The notes: generated by a model not told the origin, from the sequence alone. A stretch of DNA of 64,000 bases from Porphyromonas cangingivalis (GCA_945902955.1 CAMDNO010000003.1:1-64000); one strand, 5' to 3'; positions 1-8,210 are shown, numbered from the stretch's first letter. Translations and numbers: made by a program.

Positions 1-119
1 ACTTGAAAAATATGCCAGCTCTGAAATTCAACTAGTTACATAATTGATTCAACTAAAATCTACTAATAATAGTAGAATATCTCATATTATAACTTGATTT
101 TTAATTGTAATTTAACCTT

Positions 120-248
120 TTAGAGTGGAAAGCTGCAAGATGGGTTAAAAGCCTTTTCAATCCGGACCGAATCTTTTATCAAGAAGTCATTTATTCGTTT
201 CCAGTCGCCCTCTTCTGCATAATTAACATTTTTAATCTTTGTCATCAT
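120..248 (-). other. Short open frame, 42 codons, unrecognised
   Basis: A 42-codon minus-strand frame starts with two consecutive ATGs overlapping the end of the hsdM stub and stops at 120. It encodes a charged peptide containing YAEEGDWKRINDFLIKDS. I do not recognise the family. It could be a second fragment of the same decayed restriction-modification locus, since it follows the stub directly on the same strand, or it could be chance. Confidence 0.25.
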
Positions 249-334
249 TGTCGCCAATATTCATTGGCGACAATCTTCGACCTCATTTTATTAGCCGATT
301 CCCATATTTTAGCAGCAAGTTGTTGTTTGTTCAT
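245..334 (-). pseudogene. hsdM: hsdM remnant: N-terminus of a type I methyltransferase
   Basis: The minus strand from 334 encodes a 29-residue peptide beginning MNKQQLAAKIWESANKMRSK and reaching ANEY before a stop at 245-247. This closely matches the highly conserved start of HsdM, the modification subunit of type I restriction systems, which normally continues for about 500 residues through a helical bundle and a methyltransferase domain. Nothing resembling the rest was found in the window, so this is a 5-prime stub. A perfect 9-bp inverted repeat with a 4-base loop (250-271) covers the point where similarity stops, which suggests a deletion scar. The family match rests on recall of the motif, not on a search. 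Confidence 0.6.
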
Positions 335-479
335 TGGATAAATTTTGTGATAATAATTACAGAGTTTTAAATGGCAGGGTTGCACATTCTTTATTTCGAA
401 ATTTCAAGCCACAAAGTTAACAATATTGTGCATTATTCAATCCTCATAAAGGTATGAAAAATTCACTAATTTCATTCAA

Positions 480-700
480 AGCCTTTCGGGGTAAGGTGAT
501 ATGAAAAACTGCGAAGCAGTTGAATGTCCTTAGCCATGTACGAAGGATGTGATGAAAGATAAATCAGGAGGGGTAATAATAGAAAACGCCCCCCAAGTAT
601 GCTGCCCATAAGGCAAGCCTGGGAGGCTTATTATCATTGAGTTGGATAACTTGCGAGTAGAATGTTTTACCGAAACGGTGTGCAAAAGTAACTCATTATT
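480..700. other. Structured non-coding stretch, possible RNA
   Basis: This stretch has no convincing gene and is visibly more GC-rich and structured than its surroundings. It holds AACTGC-GAA-GCAGTT (507-521), TCCTT/AAGGA a few bases later, a C-run pairing with TGGGAGG that encloses TGCC/GGCA (about 578-625), and a closing TGAGTT/AACTCA stem (638-643 with 690-695) around an ACCG-AAA-CGGT hairpin. Several nested helices in 220 bases suggest a structured RNA or the debris of one, such as a group II intron. No known RNA family was recognised and no strand is certain. Confidence 0.3.
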
Positions 701-745
701 CGCATATATGCAAACAATAGAGCATGTATTTTTTTGTATATTTAT

Positions 746-1702
746 TTATTTCCATATATTTTCTTCTTTCCAGTTAGTAGGGAAGCCCATAAATCCGGTA
801 TTTACCACGTGTTTATATTCGTCAAACAGGGCAATTAATCGGGTTTTGAAACTCGAATGGGGATTAGCTGTTTGCAGCAGATAATTTATCATGCATACAA
901 AATAATACATTTTTGAACGCTGAACAGTGTCAGGGTTCGATATCCAGACCTTGGTTTTCGAAAAGCCAAGTTTCATGGGTACGATGTTCATATCTCTGTT
1001 CCATAACCGTGCGTGATGTGCACAAATATTGCGCACATAATTTACAGAATGCAGCCACGACGAGAAGGTTTCGGGTGGTAAACCAAACCATTTTGCTATG
1101 GCGGCAATATCGCTTCGTTCTTTCAGATTATTGCATATTTGCGATAAGTGATTGAAATACATAATTTCAACACTCATCCACGAAGGTGGATTTGTAGGCG
1201 TATCGTATTTTTGTGCGTAATGTTGAATAAAAACTTCGGCTTTGTTGCTAACAAGTTGTTCTTTAATGTGCTTCTGAATGTCCTTAAAAACATCAATTGT
1301 TACTTCAGCACCATCTTTCCTTATATGCGTATGAACTTTAAATATATCTTTGTTGTCCTGCCAGTGTGAACCATATTTATGACTAAGTTGATAAATTATT
1401 TGAGAACGAATAGCAATTTCCAAACGTTCAATAGCATCGAAAATCAACAGTCGTAATTTTCGATCAAAAACATATAAATCGTAGATATGATACCAGCTTG
1501 TGTTCGGTTTAAAATCATCAGTACGAACACCATCAACCCATTGTTTGTATGGCAGCATATACGCACTCATTCTGTAATAACTTATACCCGAAAGATGTCT
1601 TTTGGTTCTTTCGTTGTTCTCTATAAGCAAACCTCTGCTTTTTAATAAATCAACTTGCTCCTGATAGTTTTTAGGGGGTTTTGTATATTCACATTTAGCC
1701 AT
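746..1702 (-). CDS. Abi_2 family (AbiD/AbiF-like) HEPN protein
   Basis: This 318-residue protein resembles the Abi_2 family, known from AbiD/AbiF phage abortive-infection proteins of lactococci. The N-terminal section has the family's LLKSRGLLIEN and YRMSAYMLPYKQ blocks (about 18-55), followed by a helical core with FDRKLRLLIFDAIERLEIAIR (79-99). The C-terminal part carries RNICAH (R224 to H229), an R-x4-H motif typical of HEPN ribonucleases, so RNA cleavage during phage infection is the likely activity. The gene stands alone downstream of the amidase module and has its own promoter, which closely resembles that of the GHKL/PIN operon. Family assignment is strong by pattern; the defence role is inferred from the family. 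Confidence 0.8.
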   Translation of the reverse strand: MAKCEYTKPPKNYQEQVDLLKSRGLLIENNERTKRHLSGISYYRMSAYMLPYKQWVDGVRTDDFKPNTSWYHIYDLYVFDRKLRLLIFDAIERLEIAIRSQIIYQLSHKYGSHWQDNKDIFKVHTHIRKDGAEVTIDVFKDIQKHIKEQLVSNKAEVFIQHYAQKYDTPTNPPSWMSVEIMYFNHLSQICNNLKERSDIAAIAKWFGLPPETFSSWLHSVNYVRNICAHHARLWNRDMNIVPMKLGFSKTKVWISNPDTVQRSKMYYFVCMINYLLQTANPHSSFKTRLIALFDEYKHVVNTGFMGFPTNWKEENIWK

Positions 1703-1744
1703 AACTATTCGTGTACCGTTTTTTTTTTATTTTTATTTGTTCTG

Positions 1745-1775
1745 CAAATATATACATTATTTTTATCGTATTAAC
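1745..1775 (-). promoter_or_regulatory. Promoter of the Abi_2 gene
   Basis: On the minus strand, GTTA (1772-1775), 19 bases and TATATTTG (1745-1752) form a Bacteroidetes-type -33/-7 pair with a divergent -33 box. Transcription would start near 1738, giving a leader of about 36 bases. From 1744 to 1775 it matches 27 of 32 positions of 7367-7398 upstream of the GHKL operon, with the same box spacing. Confidence 0.55.
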
Positions 1776-1890
1776 GGTTATCAGGTATTTAAATTAACCA
1801 CCTTAATTAATAATTCCATTTATTTCTATGAATAAAACCATATTTTCGCTATCTGATACTTAGTTTGTGTCTCATTCATACCCTTACTAT

Positions 1891-2631
1891 TTACAATACC
1901 ACGACATAACTCGAATGCACCCATTCATCAACACCTATCTTATACCAAATCCCATCCTGCCCCGTCTTGGTTACTATGTCGCCTGAGTTTAGTTTGCGTT
2001 TTATCGGGTAGTTTGTTCCGCTTCCTGTCCGTACATTTAACGTGGCGGTGTTTACACGTAGTTTTACGGTTTCGTTGTCGTCAGTTGTTTCGCCAATTTC
2101 CTGTTTAAACTGCTGCCATATCTCTTTATCAAGCATCATTTTAGGGCAGTCTTTTCCGGTAATATCAAAGTGTCTGTATACATTAGCAGTAGTTAAGTTA
2201 TGCTCTTTTAGCAAGTACCTTGTAAGTTCAATGGTATTTTGTCGGGTTACAGAAAAATCGCTGTCCGAATTCACACACATTTCAATGCCAATCATATAAT
2301 CGTTTGGTCTATCGCTTCGCGGTATGCCTATTTCGTTATAAATTAACTCTTTATATCCTGCTTTTGAGCCTACATGATAACCCACTTCATCATCGGGAAT
2401 GCATCGGATAATCTGTTTATCATCCACCACATAATGCGCCGAAGCCGAAATCTTTACCTTTTCGCCGTTTTTCTTAGTCAGATATTGGTCCGAATTAAAA
2501 TACCGTGCATTCGCCAGCGCATTTGCACCCTTATTCGTGTTCGCAGTCCAATGAATAATTATAGCTTTTAAAGCGGTAAGTTTCCGAAAAGGGCGGTTCT
2601 TACTTAGTAGTTGGACAGTAATTTCAATCAT
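1891..2631 (-). CDS. N-acetylmuramoyl-L-alanine amidase (Amidase_2/PGRP) with SH3b domain
   Basis: This 246-residue peptidoglycan hydrolase would cut the bond between N-acetylmuramic acid and L-alanine. An Amidase_2/PGRP domain covers about 20-178, with likely zinc ligands H27 (IIHWTAN), H154 (YRHFDITG) and C162 (KDCP). A bacterial SH3 domain (about 190-246, LNVRTGSGTNYPI) should bind the cell wall. There is no signal peptide, so the enzyme needs a helper to reach the periplasm, as phage endolysins do. The neighbouring upstream gene (2679-3170) encodes a small three-helix membrane protein that could be that helper. Amidases of this type occur next to HU-like DNA-binding proteins in many Bacteroidetes genomes, and one lies at 8883-9614. 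Confidence 0.88.
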   Translation of the reverse strand: MIEITVQLLSKNRPFRKLTALKAIIIHWTANTNKGANALANARYFNSDQYLTKKNGEKVKISASAHYVVDDKQIIRCIPDDEVGYHVGSKAGYKELIYNEIGIPRSDRPNDYMIGIEMCVNSDSDFSVTRQNTIELTRYLLKEHNLTTANVYRHFDITGKDCPKMMLDKEIWQQFKQEIGETTDDNETVKLRVNTATLNVRTGSGTNYPIKRKLNSGDIVTKTGQDGIWYKIGVDEWVHSSYVVVL

Positions 2632-2645
2632 ATTTTTGTTTTGGT

Positions 2646-2680
2646 TTTTCTTTCTTATTCCCCTTTAGGGGCTAGGGGTC
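2646..2680. repeat. Dispersed palindromic repeat, copy 1
   Basis: This repeat has a CCCCTTTAGGGG core (2660-2671) between a TTTCTTTCTTATT flank and GCTAGGGGTC. A near copy is at 8211-8250, and the core alone recurs at 26439-26450. Each lies directly 3-prime of a minus-strand gene, so it may act as a terminator or be a small REP-like element. Confidence 0.6.
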
Positions 2681-3170
2681 ATAAACTCACATCCTCATCA
2701 TCCTGCCGTTGGTCGGCAGTAACAGCCGTAAACAAACTATCAGCCGTTAAGTTATTACTCGATTCCAATAGATTATTTTCAATCTGCTGTTTATTATAAA
2801 TAGCCTTACGCATATTTTTGAAGTACAAAACAGTATTCAATAAGTCGTGAAAAAACTTCGACCCCTGACTTAGAAACAATCCGGTAATAATACACCCAAC
2901 CACCCCTTTAAAAGTAAGCATCGTAAGCGGTTCAATTTTACTATTCTCGGAAATCAGCATAAAAAAGTCAGCATTACAAACCAACGCCACCGCAATCCCA
3001 ATCACTCCCGAAAGCAACTGTATTTTGCGTTCACGCTTCTTTTCGCCAACCACATCGCCCGCCTTATCAGCCAACGAACGTACATGCAACTTAATAAAAT
3101 TCGCTATTTTCTCGGTTATCAAACTCAACATAAACAAAGTGAGTGATACAGAAATGATAAGGTTGTCCAT
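2679..3170 (-). CDS. Three-helix membrane protein, holin-like candidate
   Basis: This 163-residue protein has three hydrophobic segments, at about 3-21, 50-72 and 84-104, and a hydrophilic C-terminus rich in N, D, Q and E (about 120-163). The basic stretch GEKKRERK lies between helices one and two. I do not recognise a named family. It lies 47 bases upstream of the signal-less amidase on the same strand, which fits a holin or amidase-export role, but no sequence motif proves this. Its stop codon touches a CCCCTTTAGGGG palindromic repeat. It could equally be an unrelated small membrane protein that travels with the amidase. Confidence 0.6.
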   Translation of the reverse strand: MDNLIISVSLTLFMLSLITEKIANFIKLHVRSLADKAGDVVGEKKRERKIQLLSGVIGIAVALVCNADFFMLISENSKIEPLTMLTFKGVVGCIITGLFLSQGSKFFHDLLNTVLYFKNMRKAIYNKQQIENNLLESSNNLTADSLFTAVTADQRQDDEDVSL

Positions 3171-3260
3171 AGAGAGAGGGGATTGGGTTTTTTAGTGGGT
3201 TTTATAGTTTATTGGAAGTGATGGTAAATGAATGGCAGTCAGCAGTTGAAAAAATGCGTT

Positions 3261-5171
3261 TTATTGGGCGTTATTTTTAAAATTATCTATATTTTTCAAA
3301 TAGTCTGCATCTTTAGAATATACTTTATAAAATGATTCTTGTTTGGTTAGAATATTAAAAACAAAATTTCTAATCGCTCTATTTATTCCAAATTTATCTT
3401 TCATTAAAAATAAGATAATTCTGAAAAAAATAATACCTAAAATAATAATTGCATTTGTATTGAAATTTTTATTTATAAAGCTAATTATAATCGCTATTGT
3501 TGATAAAAGCATGACTTCAAAAATATAAGACGTAATGACTGAAATATTCATTAAATTTGGTAGCCTAGATAATGCTTTTTTTCTAGCACTTTCCATAATA
3601 TTGAGTTTTAGCCTAGATTCTCCTAGTTCTTTTTCTAATAAACTATTAGCAAATTCTTTCAAAGGAATTAATTTCTCGTCCGTATTTTGTTTTACAAATC
3701 TTTGCTCAAAACGATAATTTGCGTATGCTTTAAGGGATGATACTATATCCTCTGGATTTGAAGTACTTTCTCTTATTTGGTTAAGGTAGCTAAATACTTC
3801 TTGACCTGGAAGATTAAAGTCAGTCCTCCTCATTTTTATGTATTTTATAAAATCTGCATAATCTGCTTCTTTCTCAACCTTATGAAATGAATTATGAATT
3901 ACAAAAAGTTGTGATGGCAAAATGGTTTCTGCAATGGTATTTGGATTGTCATCTGTTGTAATTTCATTTAAAGTACCATCGGTGGTTAAATAGAAAGACT
4001 TAATATCCTTGTAATTGTAGTCGTTATGATCTCTTATTTGTCGAACATGCAGTATGTTTTTTGCATCGACTAAGGCAGCCCCCATAGTGTATGACCATCT
4101 ACCATATTTCTCGTGTTTTATTTTAAAAATTTTCTTTTGTAAAAGTGCCAAATCGATTTGTTTTATACCTTTTATTGGTTCAACAACAATTTCAAAGTTA
4201 TCACAAAATGATTGAAATTGCTTTTCAAGATTCAGTCTATAATTATTAGGAGATGAAACTTTACCTGATTTTCTTCTTTTTAGATAATCCGTTTCAAAGG
4301 AATTATTGAAAGGTAAATCATCAATAATCTCACATAAAATTTTCTCTGAATCAGGTGTAGTTTTTTTCTTTAATTCTATAGTTCGTCCATTTAAGTTTTT
4401 ATAAATCTCATCATAAGAAACTTTTGCTAATTTAAATTTTATGCCATCATTCTTACAGGATTCAATTATAGATACGATACTTTCTTGTCTTTGTTCACCA
4501 TCAACACCTAAAGCTCTTATTACAATGTTTGTATCTAAATAATAAGTTTTATTTGTGAAAATATTTTTAGAAATAGAAGATACTCCTCTACCAGAAGTGA
4601 GAATTGCAAATTCAATAGATTTTGAAAATAGAGCATATATTGCTTTATTTTTAAAATTATTGTCCCAATCCAAAAATGAATTAAAAAGGATTATGTCATC
4701 TTGGTTAAATTCAGACTTAATTGAATCACAAATTAAAGTTTTTAAATCACTTACTGCAAAAGAATTGATATTAATATATAAACTTTTTAGCAATACATTT
4801 TTAATTGATTCTACTTTGTCTTGTATTTTTTTAGTTTCACAAAACTGAGTAATAAATGCTTCAATAGAGAATTTGTCATATCTTTCTCTAAATTTTTGTA
4901 CTGCTTCAACAGTCAATTTCACTAAAATGTCATCATCAGTTGGCTCAAGTATAAAATTACTATTTGAATCAATTATTTTTAAATAATGTTCATAATTAAT
5001 TTTGATACCCAAAGTCTTTTTTATATATGAAAATATCTCATCTCGAAGATGTTCTTTATTGTCTTGAGACATAAGAAACTCACAAACTATTGCTACAATT
5101 GAAGTTGAATATTCGTTGTCTTCAATATCTTCTAGCCAGCAATTAATCCTGAAAATGTCAAATCCGTTCAT
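3261..5171 (-). CDS. PIN-domain protein with C-terminal membrane helices
   Basis: This 636-residue protein is the second gene of a two-gene unit with 5237-7195 (65 bases apart). The first 200 residues are helical and unassigned. A PIN-like nuclease domain spans about 208-425, with acidic residues where PIN enzymes bind metal: D213 (YYLDTN), E255 (YDEIYKN), D369 (LVDAKNI) and D398 (LTTDGTL). Two membrane segments follow at about 543-566 and 572-590, with a short basic tail. The predicted activity is RNA or DNA cleavage, tethered to the membrane. The base composition looks AT-richer than the core genes. The pairing with a GHKL ATPase/nuclease suggests anti-phage defence, but I know no named system with this architecture. 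Confidence 0.72.
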   Translation of the reverse strand: MNGFDIFRINCWLEDIEDNEYSTSIVAIVCEFLMSQDNKEHLRDEIFSYIKKTLGIKINYEHYLKIIDSNSNFILEPTDDDILVKLTVEAVQKFRERYDKFSIEAFITQFCETKKIQDKVESIKNVLLKSLYININSFAVSDLKTLICDSIKSEFNQDDIILFNSFLDWDNNFKNKAIYALFSKSIEFAILTSGRGVSSISKNIFTNKTYYLDTNIVIRALGVDGEQRQESIVSIIESCKNDGIKFKLAKVSYDEIYKNLNGRTIELKKKTTPDSEKILCEIIDDLPFNNSFETDYLKRRKSGKVSSPNNYRLNLEKQFQSFCDNFEIVVEPIKGIKQIDLALLQKKIFKIKHEKYGRWSYTMGAALVDAKNILHVRQIRDHNDYNYKDIKSFYLTTDGTLNEITTDDNPNTIAETILPSQLFVIHNSFHKVEKEADYADFIKYIKMRRTDFNLPGQEVFSYLNQIRESTSNPEDIVSSLKAYANYRFEQRFVKQNTDEKLIPLKEFANSLLEKELGESRLKLNIMESARKKALSRLPNLMNISVITSYIFEVMLLSTIAIIISFINKNFNTNAIIILGIIFFRIILFLMKDKFGINRAIRNFVFNILTKQESFYKVYSKDADYLKNIDNFKNNAQ

Positions 5172-5194
5172 ATTTATTTTTTTATAATGCCACG

Positions 5195-5222
5195 TAACGA
5201 ATAAGTATAAGAGCTTATGTTA
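5195..5222. other. Imperfect hairpin between the GHKL and PIN genes
   Basis: TAAC-GA-ATAAG (5195-5205) pairs with CTTAT-GTTA (5214-5222), leaving GA unpaired and an 8-base loop. The bulged stem recalls a folded integron attC site, but the outer core sites do not fit the consensus. It may simply be an intergenic hairpin that sets the ratio of the two gene products. Confidence 0.3.
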
Positions 5223-5236
5223 GCAGCCAGTATTAG

Positions 5237-7195
5237 TTATTTGTCGTTTGGCAAATATTGTTTGTACTTGTTTCTTAGATAGTTTAATCCTTCTTTGTTG
5301 TCTTCAAGATTAAGATTAAGCTTATCTTTTATAAATTCGTGTCGGAATCTTGATTCACTGATTATATCACCCCATGATAAAATAAAAACATCAAAATTCT
5401 CACCTTCATGAATGTGTCCATACTTTCTATTCCTTTGAGTTAGCAATGGCTTTATTTCATCTTTAAAATCTTTTGTTACAAGTAAAAATTTCCATCTTGT
5501 TTTTCCTTTTGGGAATCTATTGTCGTTAGCAACTTTTGTTGCGTATGATTCAATTTGGGTTTTTTCTTCAAAACCAGCATCTAAATTCGGTCTTTTTAAT
5601 TCAATTACAAGATTTTCTTTTCCAGCACTACCAAGACTATATTGTTGCCATAAACATACGTCTGGAATTGTTTGTAATTCGGAGTTATCTTCAGACTCTA
5701 TTTCACTTTCGAAATCTTCTCTTTTTAAACAATCCTTTAAATAGGATTTTAGAACATTCTTTAAAGTCAAATCATCAACACCATAAGTATATTCATCTCC
5801 AAAAATCCAAGTTTCTTTTATTATAATTTTATGTAAGTGTCTACGTTCTAATATGTTTTTATTTAAATCTTTGTCGTAGATAATCTGCTCAAGTCCATTT
5901 AAAAAGTTCAGACGATTTTTGATTTCTGTCATTGCATCAATAATGCTAGACAATGATGTTGATTCAAGTAAATCAGCTAAATCATCAATCTTTTCCACAG
6001 GTAATTCAATTACATCGCTTAAAATCTTCCTTAGATTTTTTGAGTCATTCTCAAGAGCTTCACTTACTAGCTTTAATGTCAATTTTTTATTCCTGTCATC
6101 TTGTTCGTTAAAAGCTGGCAAGAATTCGTTTATCTGTAATGCAACAATATCAAAAACTTGTCTCTTTGATTGTTCAATTATATTTTCTGCAGGCTCTTTA
6201 TAAGGATAAAGTCCCTTTTGTTTTAATTCGTCTATGAATTCTTTGGAATACTCGTGTAGCCTTTTACGAACATATTCTCTTGCAAAATCTTTAGCAAACT
6301 TGAAAATACCTAAAAGAGTTTCATCGGTCTCATACATATTTAATAAATTCTCCCTGTGTAATTTTTCAATATATATTGATTGAATGAAAACTGAGATAGG
6401 AATACTCGAGCGAATTCCCAAATTGGTATCTATATACGGTATTCCATCTTTTGTACACAAATAGGTTTTTTTCTTACTGTTCTCGAAATTCCACTCTAAA
6501 ATCTTAATTGTAAATTTATAAGTTAATTCTCCTACTTCTGCATTAACTTCTATTAGGTCAGAGTTTTTTATTAAAGAAGCAAATTCAAGCTCATTTTTAT
6601 TAAAGAAAATTTTGAATTGCGGATAACTTACCCAATATGAAGCAAATTTCTCTTCAATTTCTTTTCGATTTTCAATCTTTAAAGCATTCTCAGCATTCTT
6701 AAAGTTAATATTGTTTATCTCTACTTTAAACCCAGTTTTCGTTTCTCCTTTCGGTTTTTGTTTTAAATCGCTAATTTCAGTTCTTGAAAGTTGATTTCGG
6801 TCTAAAGTGATTGTGAATTCAGAAACATTTCCATTTGTTTGAAAATTACTAGTGAATTTAACGAGATCACCTAGAGCAAGTCCTTTGTATCTCCCTTTTC
6901 CTTCTTTTCCGTGATATTGTCTACCTTTTGGGCTTTGCGTAATTATTTTCTTTTCGGAACCACCAAGTCTTGAAAAAACATCCTGAGCTTTTTCATATGT
7001 TAACCCATGACCATTATCAATAATTTTTATATATTCATAACCACCAAGTATCGTTGGCTTATATTCAACATGGATTTCGTCTGCATCAGCATCTAATGAA
7101 TTCCAAAGCAATTCTGATACTGCATTAATCCCATTTGATTTTGTTAAAGATTCAATATGGTCTTTCTCAACGCTAATGTCTATTATTTTGCTCAT
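5237..7195 (-). CDS. GHKL ATPase fused to a PD-(D/E)XK-like nuclease
   Basis: This 652-residue protein begins with a GHKL (HSP90/MutL/MORC-type) ATPase fold. It shows ELLWNSLDAD with E28, N32 and D35, IIDNGHG with D60, and the glycine-rich lid GKGRYKGLALG (99-109). A second domain to about 310 resembles the S5-like half of MutL/MORC proteins, and a helical linker follows. The block ERRHLHKII...ETWIFGDEY (450-469) leads into a nuclease-like domain with PDVCL (D512) and IELKRP (E532, K534), the PD...ExK signature, ending near 615. ATP-driven clamp closure controlling a nuclease is the natural reading. It is the first gene of the unit, with the PIN protein following. Related MutL/MORC-like ATPases are known in restriction-type operons, so defence is likely but inferred. 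Confidence 0.78.
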   Translation of the reverse strand: MSKIIDISVEKDHIESLTKSNGINAVSELLWNSLDADADEIHVEYKPTILGGYEYIKIIDNGHGLTYEKAQDVFSRLGGSEKKIITQSPKGRQYHGKEGKGRYKGLALGDLVKFTSNFQTNGNVSEFTITLDRNQLSRTEISDLKQKPKGETKTGFKVEINNINFKNAENALKIENRKEIEEKFASYWVSYPQFKIFFNKNELEFASLIKNSDLIEVNAEVGELTYKFTIKILEWNFENSKKKTYLCTKDGIPYIDTNLGIRSSIPISVFIQSIYIEKLHRENLLNMYETDETLLGIFKFAKDFAREYVRKRLHEYSKEFIDELKQKGLYPYKEPAENIIEQSKRQVFDIVALQINEFLPAFNEQDDRNKKLTLKLVSEALENDSKNLRKILSDVIELPVEKIDDLADLLESTSLSSIIDAMTEIKNRLNFLNGLEQIIYDKDLNKNILERRHLHKIIIKETWIFGDEYTYGVDDLTLKNVLKSYLKDCLKREDFESEIESEDNSELQTIPDVCLWQQYSLGSAGKENLVIELKRPNLDAGFEEKTQIESYATKVANDNRFPKGKTRWKFLLVTKDFKDEIKPLLTQRNRKYGHIHEGENFDVFILSWGDIISESRFRHEFIKDKLNLNLEDNKEGLNYLRNKYKQYLPNDK

Positions 7196-7367
7196 TTTTA
7201 TAGTTTTTCTTGGTTCTTATTTTTTTATACTTGCTGTTAGCCTGTAAATATGGTAATAAAACATCTCCAAATAATTACAAATATCCCCATATTCCCCAGT
7301 TTTCCACATTTATTTAATTCTCACATAAGCAATTATTAAAGTATATGCAGCTACTTTTTTCGCCCCG

Positions 7368-7398
7368 CAAATATAAACATTATTTTTAGCTATTTAAC
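7368..7398 (-). promoter_or_regulatory. Promoter of the GHKL/PIN operon
   Basis: On the minus strand, GTTA (7395-7398), 19 bases and TATATTTG (7368-7375) form the promoter. Transcription would start near 7361, leaving a leader of about 165 bases before the ATG at 7195. The element closely matches the Abi_2 promoter at 1745-1775, including the unusual GTTA in place of TTTG. Confidence 0.55.
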
Positions 7399-7423
7399 CT
7401 ATAAAGTATTTATTTCTAACTTT

Positions 7424-8002
7424 TTATTTCACCAGCAGCAAACCCACCAACAACCCACCTACCGTAACCCCACCTGCTCCCCAAAGCAGGTTAGTTCCAA
7501 GATTTTTCAGTTGTTGAGCTTTCAGATTAGCTTTTACCTGTATTAATTGTTCGTTTGTTTTTAGCATATTATCGTTCAGAGCTTTGTTGTCGATAGTAAG
7601 TTGCCGGAGGTTTTTATCCGTTTCGGCATTGTATTTCCGTATAAAGTTGGTTACATCGTTTATATTGTAATACATTCGGTTTACATCGGTTTGCAGGCTA
7701 TTTATATTTAGCTGTAGACTATCTAATGAGCCCACGAGGTTTTTTACTTTTTGGAGGTCGGTTATAGCTTTTTGGAAAGCACTTACACCGTAACGGTTAA
7801 TTATATAAAGTGTGTCGTAGTCGCATCGGATGGTTTTGTTTTTTATTCCCCGAAGGGTATCAATATCCACTATGGTGCTGTTGTTTTTGCGTGGGATTAC
7901 AATGTCGGTTTGTGCTTGTAGGCTTGTTGTAAAAAGTAGGAATAGAAAAAATCCACTTATTATTTTTAAAAAGCTTGTTGTGGCTGGTGTTTGCAGTTTC
8001 AT
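7424..8002 (-). CDS. Exported coiled-coil protein with C-terminal hydrophobic tail
   Basis: This 192-residue protein is of no recognised family. A signal peptide with a long hydrophobic core ends near SLQA-QTD (about 30). A short beta-like section (35-70, IDTLRGIKNKTIRCDYDTLYI) precedes a long coiled coil (about 75-165). A glycine-rich hydrophobic segment, WGAGGVTVGGLLVGLLL, closes the protein and could insert in a membrane. It lies in the same direction as, and downstream of, the 116-residue membrane/coiled-coil protein. Together they have the topology expected of a spanin pair, but tail or envelope roles are equally possible. Confidence 0.6.
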   Translation of the reverse strand: MKLQTPATTSFLKIISGFFLFLLFTTSLQAQTDIVIPRKNNSTIVDIDTLRGIKNKTIRCDYDTLYIINRYGVSAFQKAITDLQKVKNLVGSLDSLQLNINSLQTDVNRMYYNINDVTNFIRKYNAETDKNLRQLTIDNKALNDNMLKTNEQLIQVKANLKAQQLKNLGTNLLWGAGGVTVGGLLVGLLLVK

Positions 8003-8041
8003 TTGTATGTTTTTTAATTCATTAGATAGTTATAAAAATTA

Positions 8042-8181
8042 GGTACGCGGATTATACGGATTGAGCGGATAGGTGCGGATTTTCATTTTCAACTAGTTGA
8101 AAATTATCAAAACCAATCCGTATTATTTATATTTCTTATCCGTTTTTATCCGCTTAATCCGTTTCTCCCGTTGAGACGGGA
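8042..8181. repeat. Imperfect inverted repeats rich in CGGAT/ATCCG, with a 20-bp palindrome
   Basis: The left arm carries several CGGAT units (8049-8080) and the right arm several ATCCG units (8133-8163), so the two can pair. At their centre, 8085-8104 is a perfect palindrome, ATTTTCAACTAGTTGAAAAT. A second hairpin, TCCCGT-TGAG-ACGGGA, lies at 8166-8181. The stretch fills the gap between two minus-strand genes of the amidase module. Confidence 0.6.
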
Positions 8182-8210
8182 CGTCGAAATACTCCGTCCG
8201 CGTTACTATT

